From Firmicutes bacterium UBA911 (lineage in GTDB: Bacteria; Bacillota; Desulfotomaculia; Desulfotomaculales; Desulforudaceae), in NCBI GenBank assembly GCA_002294005.1, contig DBEH01000049.1, positions 72,874 through 121,751 on the forward strand: 48,878 nucleotides of DNA, given 5' to 3'. The position numbers and the translations under genes were made by a program. Position 1 is the stretch's first letter. Each line of letters opens with the position of its first letter. The notes under the pieces were generated by a model. That model had not been told where the DNA came from and searched no databases. It saw nothing but the letters and a program-made list of their open reading frames with translations. This document shows positions 40,866-48,731 of this stretch, in pieces.

Positions 40866-42503
40866 GTGAACATCAGACAGAAAATCCTGACCGGGTACCT
40901 CATCGTTATTGTGGCCTGCGTATTTACCGGCGGTTTCGCGCTGTACAGCAAGCACAAGATGAGCACCACCTACACCGACCTGATTGAAAACCGGGTGCAA
41001 CTCGTGCACGAGACCCAAGACCTTCTGCTGGCGTTTCAGTTCAAGGCGCTGATGATGCGCACCTATTTCCTGACCGGGCTCCCGGAATGGAAAGACGAGT
41101 TTGATCACCAGAGCGCCAGGACGATACAGGCCCTGGATGAGCTGGAGGGCCAAATCACCACGGACGCGGAGCGGGCCGTGTTCGTGCCCTTGTCGCAATC
41201 CGTGCGGGGCTTTGATGAGCAGTACGCCAATCCCCAACTGGCGGTGCGTGAGGACCCAACCCTGACGGAAGCGGAGAAAATGGCGCAAATCAAGGAAATG
41301 ACCGTGCAGCAGCGGGGCACCGTCCGCCGGGTGATCTCCCAGGGTCAGGATTTCATCAGCTTCCAACAGAAGCTCTTGAACGCCACCGTGGCCGAAAGCG
41401 CCGCGTGGGTGTCCCGGGCCACGGCCTTCACGGCGGTAATACTAAGTGTTTCTCTGTTCCTGGGTATAGGAGCGGCGGTGTACATCTCCCGGACCATTGC
41501 CGAACCGTTGCGGCGGCTGGAGGAAGCAACCGAGTTGGTTGGCGCCGGTGACCTCAGGGCCGGCGACACCGGGGCCCTGTCCCACGACGAGGTCGGCCGG
41601 CTGGCCAGGTCCTTCACCCGGATGACCGAGCATTTCCGCCGTCTCGTTGAGCGGGTGCGCCGGGCGACCGACAGCGTGATCAAGCACTCCGTTGAACTGA
41701 GGGCCGGGGCCGGGGAAGCCGCCGCTTCGGCGGCCGCAACCAACGAAGCCGTTGAGGAATTGTCGGCGCGGATCACCGGCATCGTCCGGAGCGCCTCGGC
41801 GGTTGAGGAAAAGATCAGGAAGGTGTCGACACGGGCGGTCGAGGTGGAAGAGGCGGCCCGAAAAATGCGCAGGCAGATGGACATCACGAGTATGGTGGCC
41901 GAACGGGCCAACTCGGCGGTGACGCAGATGGTCGGGCGGCTCGACGACATCGGGAAGGTGGTGCGGTTCAGTACGGATTTGGCCGTCCAGGCCGGGAGCT
42001 TGGCCCGGGAGGTGGCCAGAGAATCCGCTTACATGTGCAAACCGGACGGGACGAACGCCGGGCCGGCTGGGGCGGAGGCCGGAGAGGCTTGCGCGCCTTG
42101 CCCGCCGGAACCCTTCCTGGCCCTGGCTTCCGAAACCGAAAAACGTTCCCAGCAGACTCTGGCGTCGGCGGCCGTGATATCGGGGTTGGTTGACGAACTG
42201 CGTGCCGCGGCCCAGGATGTGGCCGGGGCGCTGGCGGAGGAGCGGGGATTTATCGTTCAGAACCACGGTTTGGCGCGGGATGTAGCCGAGAGCTTGCCCG
42301 AAGTGGTTTCGGCGGTGCAGGTGATGTCGGAGCACTTCCGGGAAGTGAGCATTTTCATCATGAACGTGATGCAGCATCTGGACGCCATCAGCGAGGGCGT
42401 GGAGAAACAGAGCGACCTGGTCGCCGATATCGGGGAAGTGGCGTCTACCTTGGATTCCGCAGCCCGCGAACTTCAGGAAGCCATCTCCGCGCTGAAGATA
42501 TAG
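40866..42503 (+). CDS. Chemoreceptor-like HAMP protein lacking the canonical signalling tip, with a Cys-containing insert
   Basis: GTG 40866 is 8 nt after AAGGGGAG; a longer upstream frame runs through the promoter and is not used. The 545-residue protein has membrane helix 1 (YLIVIVACVFTGGFALY) and a ~150-residue helical sensor with no Cache signature. Membrane helix 2 (TAVILSVSLFLGIGAAVYIS), HAMP (RTIAEPLRRLEEATELVGAG) and long methyl-acceptor-like helices follow. At the position of the conserved hairpin (EAARAGExGRGF in receptors) only flanking similarity remains. The tip is replaced by ~30 residues with Cys at 391, 409 and 412 (YMCKPDG, EACAPCPPEP), then FLALASETEKRS. CheA/CheW binding in the normal way is unlikely. 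It may sense redox or metal through the cysteines, or act as a dimerising signalling protein of another type. Confidence 0.85.
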   Translation: MNIRQKILTGYLIVIVACVFTGGFALYSKHKMSTTYTDLIENRVQLVHETQDLLLAFQFKALMMRTYFLTGLPEWKDEFDHQSARTIQALDELEGQITTDAERAVFVPLSQSVRGFDEQYANPQLAVREDPTLTEAEKMAQIKEMTVQQRGTVRRVISQGQDFISFQQKLLNATVAESAAWVSRATAFTAVILSVSLFLGIGAAVYISRTIAEPLRRLEEATELVGAGDLRAGDTGALSHDEVGRLARSFTRMTEHFRRLVERVRRATDSVIKHSVELRAGAGEAAASAAATNEAVEELSARITGIVRSASAVEEKIRKVSTRAVEVEEAARKMRRQMDITSMVAERANSAVTQMVGRLDDIGKVVRFSTDLAVQAGSLAREVARESAYMCKPDGTNAGPAGAEAGEACAPCPPEPFLALASETEKRSQQTLASAAVISGLVDELRAAAQDVAGALAEERGFIVQNHGLARDVAESLPEVVSAVQVMSEHFREVSIFIMNVMQHLDAISEGVEKQSDLVADIGEVASTLDSAARELQEAISALKI

Positions 42504-42559
42504 GCGAAAAGCGGGCGCGCGCTTCGGCTGGTTTGGGTAACCGGTTGGGGTGGGGGCCG

Positions 42560-44257
42560 TCAGCGTCTCCGCTCCCGCCAAATGTCCAGCAGCAAGCATA
42601 GGCTTACGAAGGCGGAGATGGCGAAGCCGGCCAGCCCCAGGCCGGAATGGCCGTGGACCAGCGGCGGAATGCCCGCGCTGATGAGGACGGAGGAGCCCAG
42701 GATCATGGAGCCCAGCACCACGCCCATGGTCAGACGGTTGGCGGATTTGGCCAGTGATTTCTCCAGCCGGTCCGTACCCTCGAATTTGACGAAGACCTCG
42801 CCCTTCTCCATGTGGTCCATGATCCGGTCCAGGCGCTGGGGGAAGTTCTCAAAAAGCCGAACGGTGTTGGACCATTCAATTTTCAGCTTGCGGGCCGCTT
42901 CCGAGGGGCGGCCCCGCTCGATAGTCAATTCGCGAAGGTAGGACTTCAAGAGCGCCACGGTGTCCAGGTTCGGGTAGATCTGCTGCCCCAAGCCCTCCAT
43001 CGTCAGGAACGCCTTCGACATGAAGGCGTACTGGGCTGGAATGGGAATGTGGTGCTGTTGGAAGATGGCGAGGAAGTCCAGAAGCAGGCGGCCGGCGTTC
43101 CGGTGGCGCAGGTTGGCGGCGAAAAAGTTGTCCAGCAGTTCCCTGATGTCCCGTTGCAGAAGCGGCGTGCTGGCGGCGCCGTGGACGCCGAACGCGTGCA
43201 GGGCGATGGCGGCCAGGTGCTCCTCATCGCGTTGGATGATGGCCTGCAGCAAATCCATGATGTTTTGCCGCATCGAAAAGGTCAACCGGCCCACCATCCC
43301 CCAGTCCAGCAGGCACAACTGCCCCGACGGGGTAATCAGCACGTTTCCGGCGTGCGGATCGGCGTGGAAGAAGCCGTCCAGCAGGATCTGGCGCACCTGG
43401 GTGTTAAACCCGGCTTCCGCCAGTCTCCGGCGCTGCACCAGGTCGCCAGTGAAGTCACCCACCTTCACGCCTTCGATCAACTCCGTGGTCAGCACCTTGC
43501 GGGTGGTATAGGCGTCGTAGACCTTAGGTGCGGTGACCAGGCCATCTTTGTCCATGGTGGCGTGGAAGATCTTGATGTTGGCGGCCTCTTTCATGAAGTT
43601 CAACTCGTTGTTGATGGTGCGGCGCAACTCCTCCACCAGGGAGGGCAGGTTGTAGGGCCGCATGTCGGGGTAGCGGTTGTGCAGCATGTTCGCCAGGTAC
43701 GACAGGATGCGCAGGTCCGCCTGCACGGTGCTGTAGGCCTTTGGGCGGCGCACCTTGACGGCGACTGTCTCCCCGGTTTCACGCAGCACGGCGCGGTGCA
43801 CATCGGACAGCGAGGCCGCGGCGAACGGCTTTTCGTCGAACTCCGAGAAAACCACGTGCAGGGGCCCGAGGTAGGCGACGAGCCGCTTGGTCACGTCACC
43901 CGGGGGCTCGGGCGGGACTGAGTCTTGCAGTTTCTCCAACTCCACGATCAGTTCACCCGGAACCAGGTCGGGACGCATACTCGCCACCTGGCCGAACTTG
44001 ATGAACGTGGTCCCCAGTTCCTGCAGCACAAGGCGGATGCGCTCGTAAACGGTCAGGCCGCGCTCGATCCCGGTGATTCTTCCGGCGAGCCCGAGGTCGG
44101 GCAGGTTGTAACGGTCCACGAAATCGCGGAACCCGTACTTAACGAGAATGAGGATGATCCGGTTGAACCTGGTCAGTCCGACCAGCGGTTGACGGGACAG
44201 GTTGATGGATTCCCGGTCGCGCAACACTGCAGGGCCTCTCCCCTTCACCTTCCCCAT
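42560..44257 (-). CDS. UbiB/AarF (ABC1) family atypical kinase
   Basis: ATG 44257 gives 565 residues, the family's usual length; the frame is open to GTG 44356, but the extra segment is atypical. Family motifs are the KxGQ region FIKFGQVASMRPDLVP, the Ala-rich loop (FAAASLSDVHRAVL, where other members usually have SIGQVH), the helix NNELNFMKEAANIKIFH, the catalytic-loop and metal region DGFFHADPHAGNVLI and LLDWGMVGRL. Two C-terminal membrane helices follow (MGVVLGSMILGSSVLISAG and LGLAGFAISAFVSLCLLLDI). UbiB-family proteins are ATPase-like and assist quinone or isoprenoid-lipid metabolism at membranes. The Q-to-D change in the IGQVH motif is a notable deviation. Confidence 0.92.
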   Translation of the reverse strand: MGKVKGRGPAVLRDRESINLSRQPLVGLTRFNRIILILVKYGFRDFVDRYNLPDLGLAGRITGIERGLTVYERIRLVLQELGTTFIKFGQVASMRPDLVPGELIVELEKLQDSVPPEPPGDVTKRLVAYLGPLHVVFSEFDEKPFAAASLSDVHRAVLRETGETVAVKVRRPKAYSTVQADLRILSYLANMLHNRYPDMRPYNLPSLVEELRRTINNELNFMKEAANIKIFHATMDKDGLVTAPKVYDAYTTRKVLTTELIEGVKVGDFTGDLVQRRRLAEAGFNTQVRQILLDGFFHADPHAGNVLITPSGQLCLLDWGMVGRLTFSMRQNIMDLLQAIIQRDEEHLAAIALHAFGVHGAASTPLLQRDIRELLDNFFAANLRHRNAGRLLLDFLAIFQQHHIPIPAQYAFMSKAFLTMEGLGQQIYPNLDTVALLKSYLRELTIERGRPSEAARKLKIEWSNTVRLFENFPQRLDRIMDHMEKGEVFVKFEGTDRLEKSLAKSANRLTMGVVLGSMILGSSVLISAGIPPLVHGHSGLGLAGFAISAFVSLCLLLDIWRERRR

Positions 44258-44477
44258 GCGGCGAAACCTGCGGAAAAGTAAAAACGTGAGGACAAGTTTC
44301 TCAACAAACAGCCTATCAGCTTTTGGCGGGGAAATAAAGCGGCATAGGCCGGCCACGGCTTTTCCGGCCGGGACGGCAGCCCTGTGGGGGGCGCAAGAGA
44401 GCCATATTGGCTGACTTGGAAATTACTTCGGTGCCCCGTCCCGAATATCCTCCACACGGGAACCCAATACTGGAACT

Positions 44478-45536
44478 ATGGAGAAGAGAGTGGGGGCCTT
44501 TCAGATCGCCAGCGCCTACATCGGGGTCACGATCGGGGCGGGGTTCGCCTCCGGGCAGGAAGTGCTCCAGTTCTTCACGCTCTTCGGCCCAAACGCTGTT
44601 CTGGCGATCATCCTGGCCAGTATTCTTTTCGTGTTCTTCGGGGCGGTGATCTTGGACCTCAGCCGAAGGCTTGACGCCAAGTCGCACCTTGAGGTGCTGC
44701 GGCACAGCGGCGGGAAACACTTGAGCGTCCTGACCGACGCCGTGACCACCTTTTTCCTGTTCGGTTCCTTTGCGGCGATGACGGCCGGTGCCGCCGCGGT
44801 GTTCGCCCAGCAGTTCGGCTTCGCGGCGGTCTGGGGAAGCGTGGGGATGGCGGCGGTCAGCGCCGCCACCGTTGTTCTGGGACTAAGAGCCCTGGTGTCG
44901 GCACTGAGCTTTGTGGTTCCGCTCCTCCTGGTCGTGGTTGTCGGGGTGGTGGCGCTGACCCTCGCCGCCAACCCGGTCACCGCCGCCGGGCTGCTGGTGG
45001 TCAACCAGCCATGGAACGCCCCGGTTCCGAACTGGGTGCTTTCCGCGGTGACCTACGTTTCCTACAACATCGTCATCGCCGTGGCCGTGCTCACCCCTCT
45101 CGGCGCCCTCGCCGAAAGAGGGCGCGCCCTCAACCAGGGTGCACTGGCGGGCGGCGTCGGGCTCGGTATCGGACTGCTGGCCATCAATCTGGCCATCGTG
45201 GCGGTGCCCCAGGCCGGCGCCCTTCCCATCCCCATGGCCTTCGTCGCGGCGATCATTTCTCCGTTCTTCGGCTTCATTTACTCCTTCGCGCTCCTGGCGG
45301 CCATTTACACCACCGCCGTGGGCGCGCTCTACGGGTTTGCCGCCCGCCTGGCACCGGCGCAGAGCACCCGTTTCCGCATCACGGCCCTGCTCGCCGGGTC
45401 GGTGGCCCTTATTGCGGCCCAACTGGGCTTTCAATCCCTGGTGCGCTACCTTTACTCCGCGGTGGGCATCGTCGGTATCGTCCTCCTGGCCGGCCTAACC
45501 TACACGTTCGTCAGGGAGCGCTACCTCCGCCTCTAG
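44478..45536 (+). CDS. YkvI-like membrane transporter (APC/LeuT-fold superfamily)
   Basis: ATG 44478 has a weak upstream site (TGGAAC). The 352-residue protein has about ten membrane helices. It begins with the unwound-helix motif ASAYIGVTIGAGFASGQEVL, the G-rich signature in the first helix of amino-acid/cation symporters. Helices follow at FLFGSFAAMTAGAAAVFA, FVVPLLLVVVVGVVALTL and MAFVAAIISPFFGFIYSFAL. YkvI-like proteins are predicted amino-acid permeases of the APC superfamily; the substrate is not known. The gene stands alone. A GGGGTCAGACCCC palindrome begins at the last base of its stop codon. Confidence 0.85.
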   Translation: MEKRVGAFQIASAYIGVTIGAGFASGQEVLQFFTLFGPNAVLAIILASILFVFFGAVILDLSRRLDAKSHLEVLRHSGGKHLSVLTDAVTTFFLFGSFAAMTAGAAAVFAQQFGFAAVWGSVGMAAVSAATVVLGLRALVSALSFVVPLLLVVVVGVVALTLAANPVTAAGLLVVNQPWNAPVPNWVLSAVTYVSYNIVIAVAVLTPLGALAERGRALNQGALAGGVGLGIGLLAINLAIVAVPQAGALPIPMAFVAAIISPFFGFIYSFALLAAIYTTAVGALYGFAARLAPAQSTRFRITALLAGSVALIAAQLGFQSLVRYLYSAVGIVGIVLLAGLTYTFVRERYLRL

Positions 45537-45548
45537 GGGTCAGACCCC
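45536..45548. repeat. Palindrome GGGGTC-A-GACCCC at the YkvI-like stop codon
   Basis: A perfect 6-bp stem with a 1-nt centre. It belongs to the same GTC/GAC palindrome class as the two elements at 32258-32339. The following ~190 nt up to the tRNA hold no supported gene. Confidence 0.65.
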
Positions 45549-45697
45549 AAAACTTCAAAATTCCAGGCCGGCGCGGTGCCGCTGGCGAAGCTTCACGGAG
45601 GAAGACGGCGGCTTCAGCCTTGCGGAATAACTCCGAAGGCACGTGAACAAAGGGCGTTAGAAGATTCGTTAGAAGGACCGGTCCCAAGGGCACGTAA

Positions 45698-45727
45698 AAG
45701 GCTTCCCTCTCGATTGCGGGAAGCCTT
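45698..45727 (-). terminator. Intrinsic terminator of the tRNA-Leu transcript
   Basis: A perfect 10-bp stem (AAGGCTTCCC / GGGAAGCCTT, 10-nt loop) lies 11 nt beyond the tRNA 3' end on the minus strand. There the stem ends in TTTT. On the plus strand it is followed by GATTTTTC, so it may also stop transcripts from the YkvI-like side. Confidence 0.75.
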
Positions 45728-45737
45728 GATTTTTCTA

Positions 45738-45824
45738 TGGTGCGGCAGAGAGGAGTTGAACCTCCACGGGGATAACCCCCACTAGATCCTGAGTCTAGCG
45801 CGTCTGCCATTCCGCCACTGCCGC
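45738..45824 (-). tRNA. tRNA-Leu, anticodon CAG
   Basis: On the minus strand the acceptor GCGGCAG pairs with CTGCCGC. It is followed by discriminator A and an encoded CCA (87 nt in total). The D arm begins TGGCGGAATGGCAGAC. The anticodon stem-loop CTAGACTCAGGATCTAG carries CAG, so it reads CUG Leu codons. A long class-II variable arm (TGGGGGTTATCCCCG) and a T arm (GAGGTTCAACTCCTC) complete the cloverleaf. The minus-strand hairpin at 45698-45727 is its terminator. Confidence 0.95.
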
Positions 45825-45938
45825 ACGGATGCGCCTTTCGACAAACCCTATGATAGCACGGGACTACAGCCATTGTCAATGCGCCTGGCAGGCGCCCAGG
45901 GCTGACGCACGCTCCTGTTGTTGAGGCCGGCGGGTGCA

Positions 45939-46718
45939 CTAGGCTCTCAATCGCCCGATGATCATTTCCGCCACCCGCTTTCCGGACAGGACCATGCCTC
46001 CGAAAACGGCGCCCATCCGGTAGCCGCCGTGGACGGCGTTGGCGGCCATTCCGGCCACGTACAGGCCGGGGAATATCTCGCCGGTGTTCTCCATGATCTG
46101 CGTCTCGCCCAGGTCGGCCCACATCGGTTTTTCGCCCAAGATCCGGCCGGTTGTGGTGTCGAGCCCAACTCCGGCTTTCTGCGCCAGGACTCCGACCACC
46201 GACATATCGTGGCCGGTGGCGTCCACCACGAACCGTGACCGGGTGGCGAGGGGGTCTACGTGCAGCCCGCTGATCCCGACTGCGCTCCAGTTCAGCACGA
46301 GGCCCGACACCCGGTTGTCTATCAGCACCACGTCCTCCACGGTCATAAGATTCATGATACTCGCTCCGGCCCGGCACGCCCCCAAGGTGAGCGCAGCGAC
46401 GCATTCCACGGAAGAGGCCGTGTAGTAGTCGTCCCGGTACTTCCTGATCGTGATCCCGAACTCTTCGAACACGGGACGGGCGGCTTCCTGAAACACGATC
46501 TCGTTCATCATGGCGGCGCCGCCCCACATCCCGCCGCCGACGCTCAGCTTGCGCTCGTAAACCGTGGTCTTGAGCCCGGCCCGGGCCAGATAGCAGGCGG
46601 CAACCAGCCCCGACGGACCTCCGCCGGCGATTTCCACGTCCACTTCCAGGCAGGAAAGCAGCCTCGCCGTATAGCTTTCGATAATCGCCCGGGAGATGAC
46701 CGTCTCGTCAAGCTTCAC
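45939..46718 (-). CDS. thi4: Thi4-type thiazole synthase with His at the sulfur-donor site
   Basis: GTG 46718 follows a GGGGGG ribosome binding site. The 259-residue FAD/NAD-binding protein has the dinucleotide motif VEIAGGGPSGLVAACYLARA, the Gly-rich GGGMWGGAAMMNEIVF, VDATGHDMSVV and a C-terminal AAVFGG-type segment (GAVFGGMVLSGKR). In yeast Thi4 a Cys in the substrate loop donates sulfur once per protein; here the loop reads GLHVDPL, with His at that place. This is the sulfide-dependent, catalytic type known from methanogens and many anaerobes. It makes the adenylated thiazole of thiamine from NAD, glycine and sulfide. No thiamine (TPP) riboswitch was found upstream. Confidence 0.93.
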   Translation of the reverse strand: MKLDETVISRAIIESYTARLLSCLEVDVEIAGGGPSGLVAACYLARAGLKTTVYERKLSVGGGMWGGAAMMNEIVFQEAARPVFEEFGITIRKYRDDYYTASSVECVAALTLGACRAGASIMNLMTVEDVVLIDNRVSGLVLNWSAVGISGLHVDPLATRSRFVVDATGHDMSVVGVLAQKAGVGLDTTTGRILGEKPMWADLGETQIMENTGEIFPGLYVAGMAANAVHGGYRMGAVFGGMVLSGKRVAEMIIGRLRA

Positions 46719-46829
46719 AAATACAACCCCCCAAAAAATATTAGTTAGATTAGTACGCGGTCATCACTGCAAATCCTGCCGCGCACTCCGATGTTGCCCG
46801 GAAACGCGGCCCGGTTTTTCGGACCGCCG

Positions 46830-47045
46830 TCAGAAACCAGGGCCGGCATAGAGCGGTGGTGAAATCATAATCGGGAGAATGCAATTTCCGTGGATTCATG
46901 ATGCCCTGAGGGGGGAGCCAGTGCGTGGTAGCCGAGACGCAGCCGCAAGCAGGTATGCTCCCGGCCAAGGCGGATCGCAGCCGCAGCATTTCCGAGGAAG
47001 TGTGGTTTTGATGCCAAAATAGATTCTCAAACGGGGGAGTAACCG
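46830..47045 (+). promoter_or_regulatory. Long, probably structured leader before the KhtT/KhtU-type antiporter genes
   Basis: About 215 nt of the 327-bp Thi4-antiporter intergenic region are rich in complementary segments. GGGAGC (46913-46918) pairs with GCTCCC (46957-46962) and encloses TGCGT / ACGCA (46922-46926 with 46937-46941). An outer CAGGGC...GCCCTG pairing and a CGG...CCG element after the main stem are also possible. The conserved blocks of the c-di-AMP (ydaO) riboswitch, a common regulator of potassium transporters, were not found. An antisense frame of 79 codons (46989-46750) has no start site and is rejected. Confidence 0.45.
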
Positions 47046-47537
47046 TTGAAAATTCAGAGTGTCGATTTGCCGGGCATCGGAAAAAAGTACACGTTCTGTT
47101 CAGCCGAGGGGCAGGTGTTTGTGATCATCATCCACCTCACGGGGCGCCGGGAGATTTACTTCATGAACGATCCCGACGACGATGAGCCGGTAATGACCTT
47201 GGATTTGAACGACGAGGAAGCCCGCAAAGTGGGCGCGATTTTGCTGGGCGCCGACTACCAGCCGGTCAGCGAAGACCGCTTGGAACTGCTGATGAAGACC
47301 TCGCTGGTGGAATGGATCAAGGTGAAGCCCGGCTGCGCGGTCGCCAACAAGAATATCAAGGAAGCCCGGGTCAGGACCCTCACGGGGGCGACCATCGTCG
47401 CCATCCAGCGCCAGGACCGGATGATCGGCAGCCCGGACATCCAGGAGTTGCTGCTTCCCGGAGACGTCATCATGGCGGTGGGGAAGAGGGAACAGATCAA
47501 GGCACTGGAGTCTATGTGCAAGGGTCAGGTGGGATAG
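47046..47537 (+). CDS. KhtT/AmhM-like regulatory subunit of a cation:proton antiporter (RCK_C domain)
   Basis: TTG 47046 follows GGGGGAG by about 5 nt. The 163-residue protein has an N-terminal beta-rich half (IQSVDLPGIGKKYTF, VFVIIIHLTGRREIYFM) and a C-terminal RCK_C/TrkA-C domain (~95-160) with ARVRTLTGATIVAIQRQDR, LLLPGDVIMAVGKREQIKAL. This arrangement matches AmhM/KhtT, which regulates a partner CPA2 antiporter; KhtT of Bacillus binds c-di-AMP through RCK_C. It is followed 3 nt later by the antiporter gene, forming an operon. The leader upstream may add another control layer. Confidence 0.88.
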   Translation: MKIQSVDLPGIGKKYTFCSAEGQVFVIIIHLTGRREIYFMNDPDDDEPVMTLDLNDEEARKVGAILLGADYQPVSEDRLELLMKTSLVEWIKVKPGCAVANKNIKEARVRTLTGATIVAIQRQDRMIGSPDIQELLLPGDVIMAVGKREQIKALESMCKGQVG

Positions 47538-47540
47538 CTT

Positions 47541-48731
47541 ATGCCCGAAAGTTGGCCCTTTTTGCTGGCCGGGGGCGTGACGCTGGTCCTTTTTTTTGCT
47601 CTTGGTTTCGCTTCCCGCAAGCTGAAGTTGCCTTCGGTCCTGGGGTTTATTCTCCTGGGTATCGCGCTCGCCGGATGGCTGGGGAAAGACGGCGCAACGC
47701 TGCACTACCTCGCCGAAATCGGCATCGTGCTGCTGTTCTTCATCCTCGGCCTGCAGTTCCCGCTGCAGCGGATGAAGGACATTTCCATCCGGGTATGGCC
47801 GGCCGGGTTGCCGGACCTCGTCCTGAACCTGGGGGTCGGCCTGTTGATCGCCCTCCTTTTCGGCTTAAACCTGGTCACCGCCCTCCTGATCGGGGCGGTG
47901 GCCTACGCCACCAGCTCCTCCATCACCCTCAAAATGCTGGAGGAAAAGAAGCGGCTGGCGAGTCCCGAAGCCGAATTCATCCTGGCGCTGCTGATCTTTG
48001 AAGACCTGGTGGCGCCGGTCCTGGTGTCCTTTCTCGCCGGTGTGTACTCGGGGGCGGAGATTTCCTTCCTGAACGTGGGAGTCTTGCTGGTGAAAATCCT
48101 GGCCGTTACCGGGGGGGCGATTCTGATCGCCCTGTATGGTTTCCGCAGACTCAGCGCCTTCGTGGAACGCTACCTGGAAGCGGACTTCATGCCCCTGCTC
48201 ACTATCGGTATCGCCTTCGCCTACGCGGGACTGGCCGTGTGGCTTGGCCTGTCCGAAGTGCTGGGCGCCTTCCTGGCCGGGGTGATGCTGTCGGAAACGG
48301 GGCGGTCCAAGGAACTGGAGCACCTGGTTGTGCCGGTGCGCCACGTCACCCTGCCGTTCTTCTTTTTTTGGTTCGGCACCACCATCCCCCTCGCCGAGAG
48401 CATTCCCATGGCCGGACTGTTGGCCGTGCTGACCGTCTGGTCCCTGGTCGCCAAGGTGCTGGTGGGCTTTTACGGCGGCAGGATTTACGGCCTGAGCCCG
48501 CGGGCGTCTGTCCGCGCCGGCCTGTCCCTGGGGCAGAGGGGAGAATTCTCCGCCATTATCGCCGCCCTGGCGCCGCCGCAGTTGCGTGCCTTCAGCGGCG
48601 TCTACATCCTGTTCACCGCCTTTGCCGGGATCTATATGTTCAACAAGGCCCCGAAGTGGGCCCGGTGGGTCAACGACCGGTTCTTTGCCGGTAAACCGGG
48701 GCCGCAGATTTGGGCGGGCAAGGCGTCTTAG
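47541..48731 (+). CDS. CPA2-family cation:proton antiporter (KhtU/AmhT-like)
   Basis: ATG 47541 begins 3 nt after the upstream stop. The 396-residue protein has about 12 membrane helices typical of Na+/H+ exchanger (KefB/AmhT) folds. Segments include LPSVLGFILLGIALAGWLG, EIGIVLLFFILGLQFPLQRM, LILALLIFEDLVAPVLV-type helix text (ALLIFEDLVAPVLVSFLAG, which carries the ion-binding ED pair), EVLGAFLAGVMLSETG and AGLSLGQRGEFSAIIAAL. There is no C-terminal NAD-binding domain, which the separate upstream subunit replaces. It probably exports K+, NH4+ or Na+ for pH or turgor control. Confidence 0.93.
   Translation: MPESWPFLLAGGVTLVLFFALGFASRKLKLPSVLGFILLGIALAGWLGKDGATLHYLAEIGIVLLFFILGLQFPLQRMKDISIRVWPAGLPDLVLNLGVGLLIALLFGLNLVTALLIGAVAYATSSSITLKMLEEKKRLASPEAEFILALLIFEDLVAPVLVSFLAGVYSGAEISFLNVGVLLVKILAVTGGAILIALYGFRRLSAFVERYLEADFMPLLTIGIAFAYAGLAVWLGLSEVLGAFLAGVMLSETGRSKELEHLVVPVRHVTLPFFFFWFGTTIPLAESIPMAGLLAVLTVWSLVAKVLVGFYGGRIYGLSPRASVRAGLSLGQRGEFSAIIAALAPPQLRAFSGVYILFTAFAGIYMFNKAPKWARWVNDRFFAGKPGPQIWAGKAS

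Noticed and set aside
45511..46527. Long open frame on the minus strand overlapping Thi4, the tRNA and the region before it
   Set aside because: It runs through the tRNA-Leu and antisense or out-of-frame through Thi4, has no ribosome binding site and shows no family features. High GC gives many such shadow frames.
46719..46830. Thiamine pyrophosphate riboswitch before Thi4
   Set aside because: The conserved CTGAGA and GGATAATGC-type blocks were not found on the minus strand upstream of the start.
46750..46989. 79-codon minus-strand frame in the Thi4-antiporter gap
   Set aside because: No ribosome binding site; it is antisense to a GC-rich, probably structured leader and resembles no known protein.
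46861..47045. ydaO-type c-di-AMP riboswitch before the antiporter genes
   Set aside because: GGGGGAGCCA resembles one block of that class, but the GGGGTGAAT and CAGCTAACC blocks are missing, so it is not assigned.
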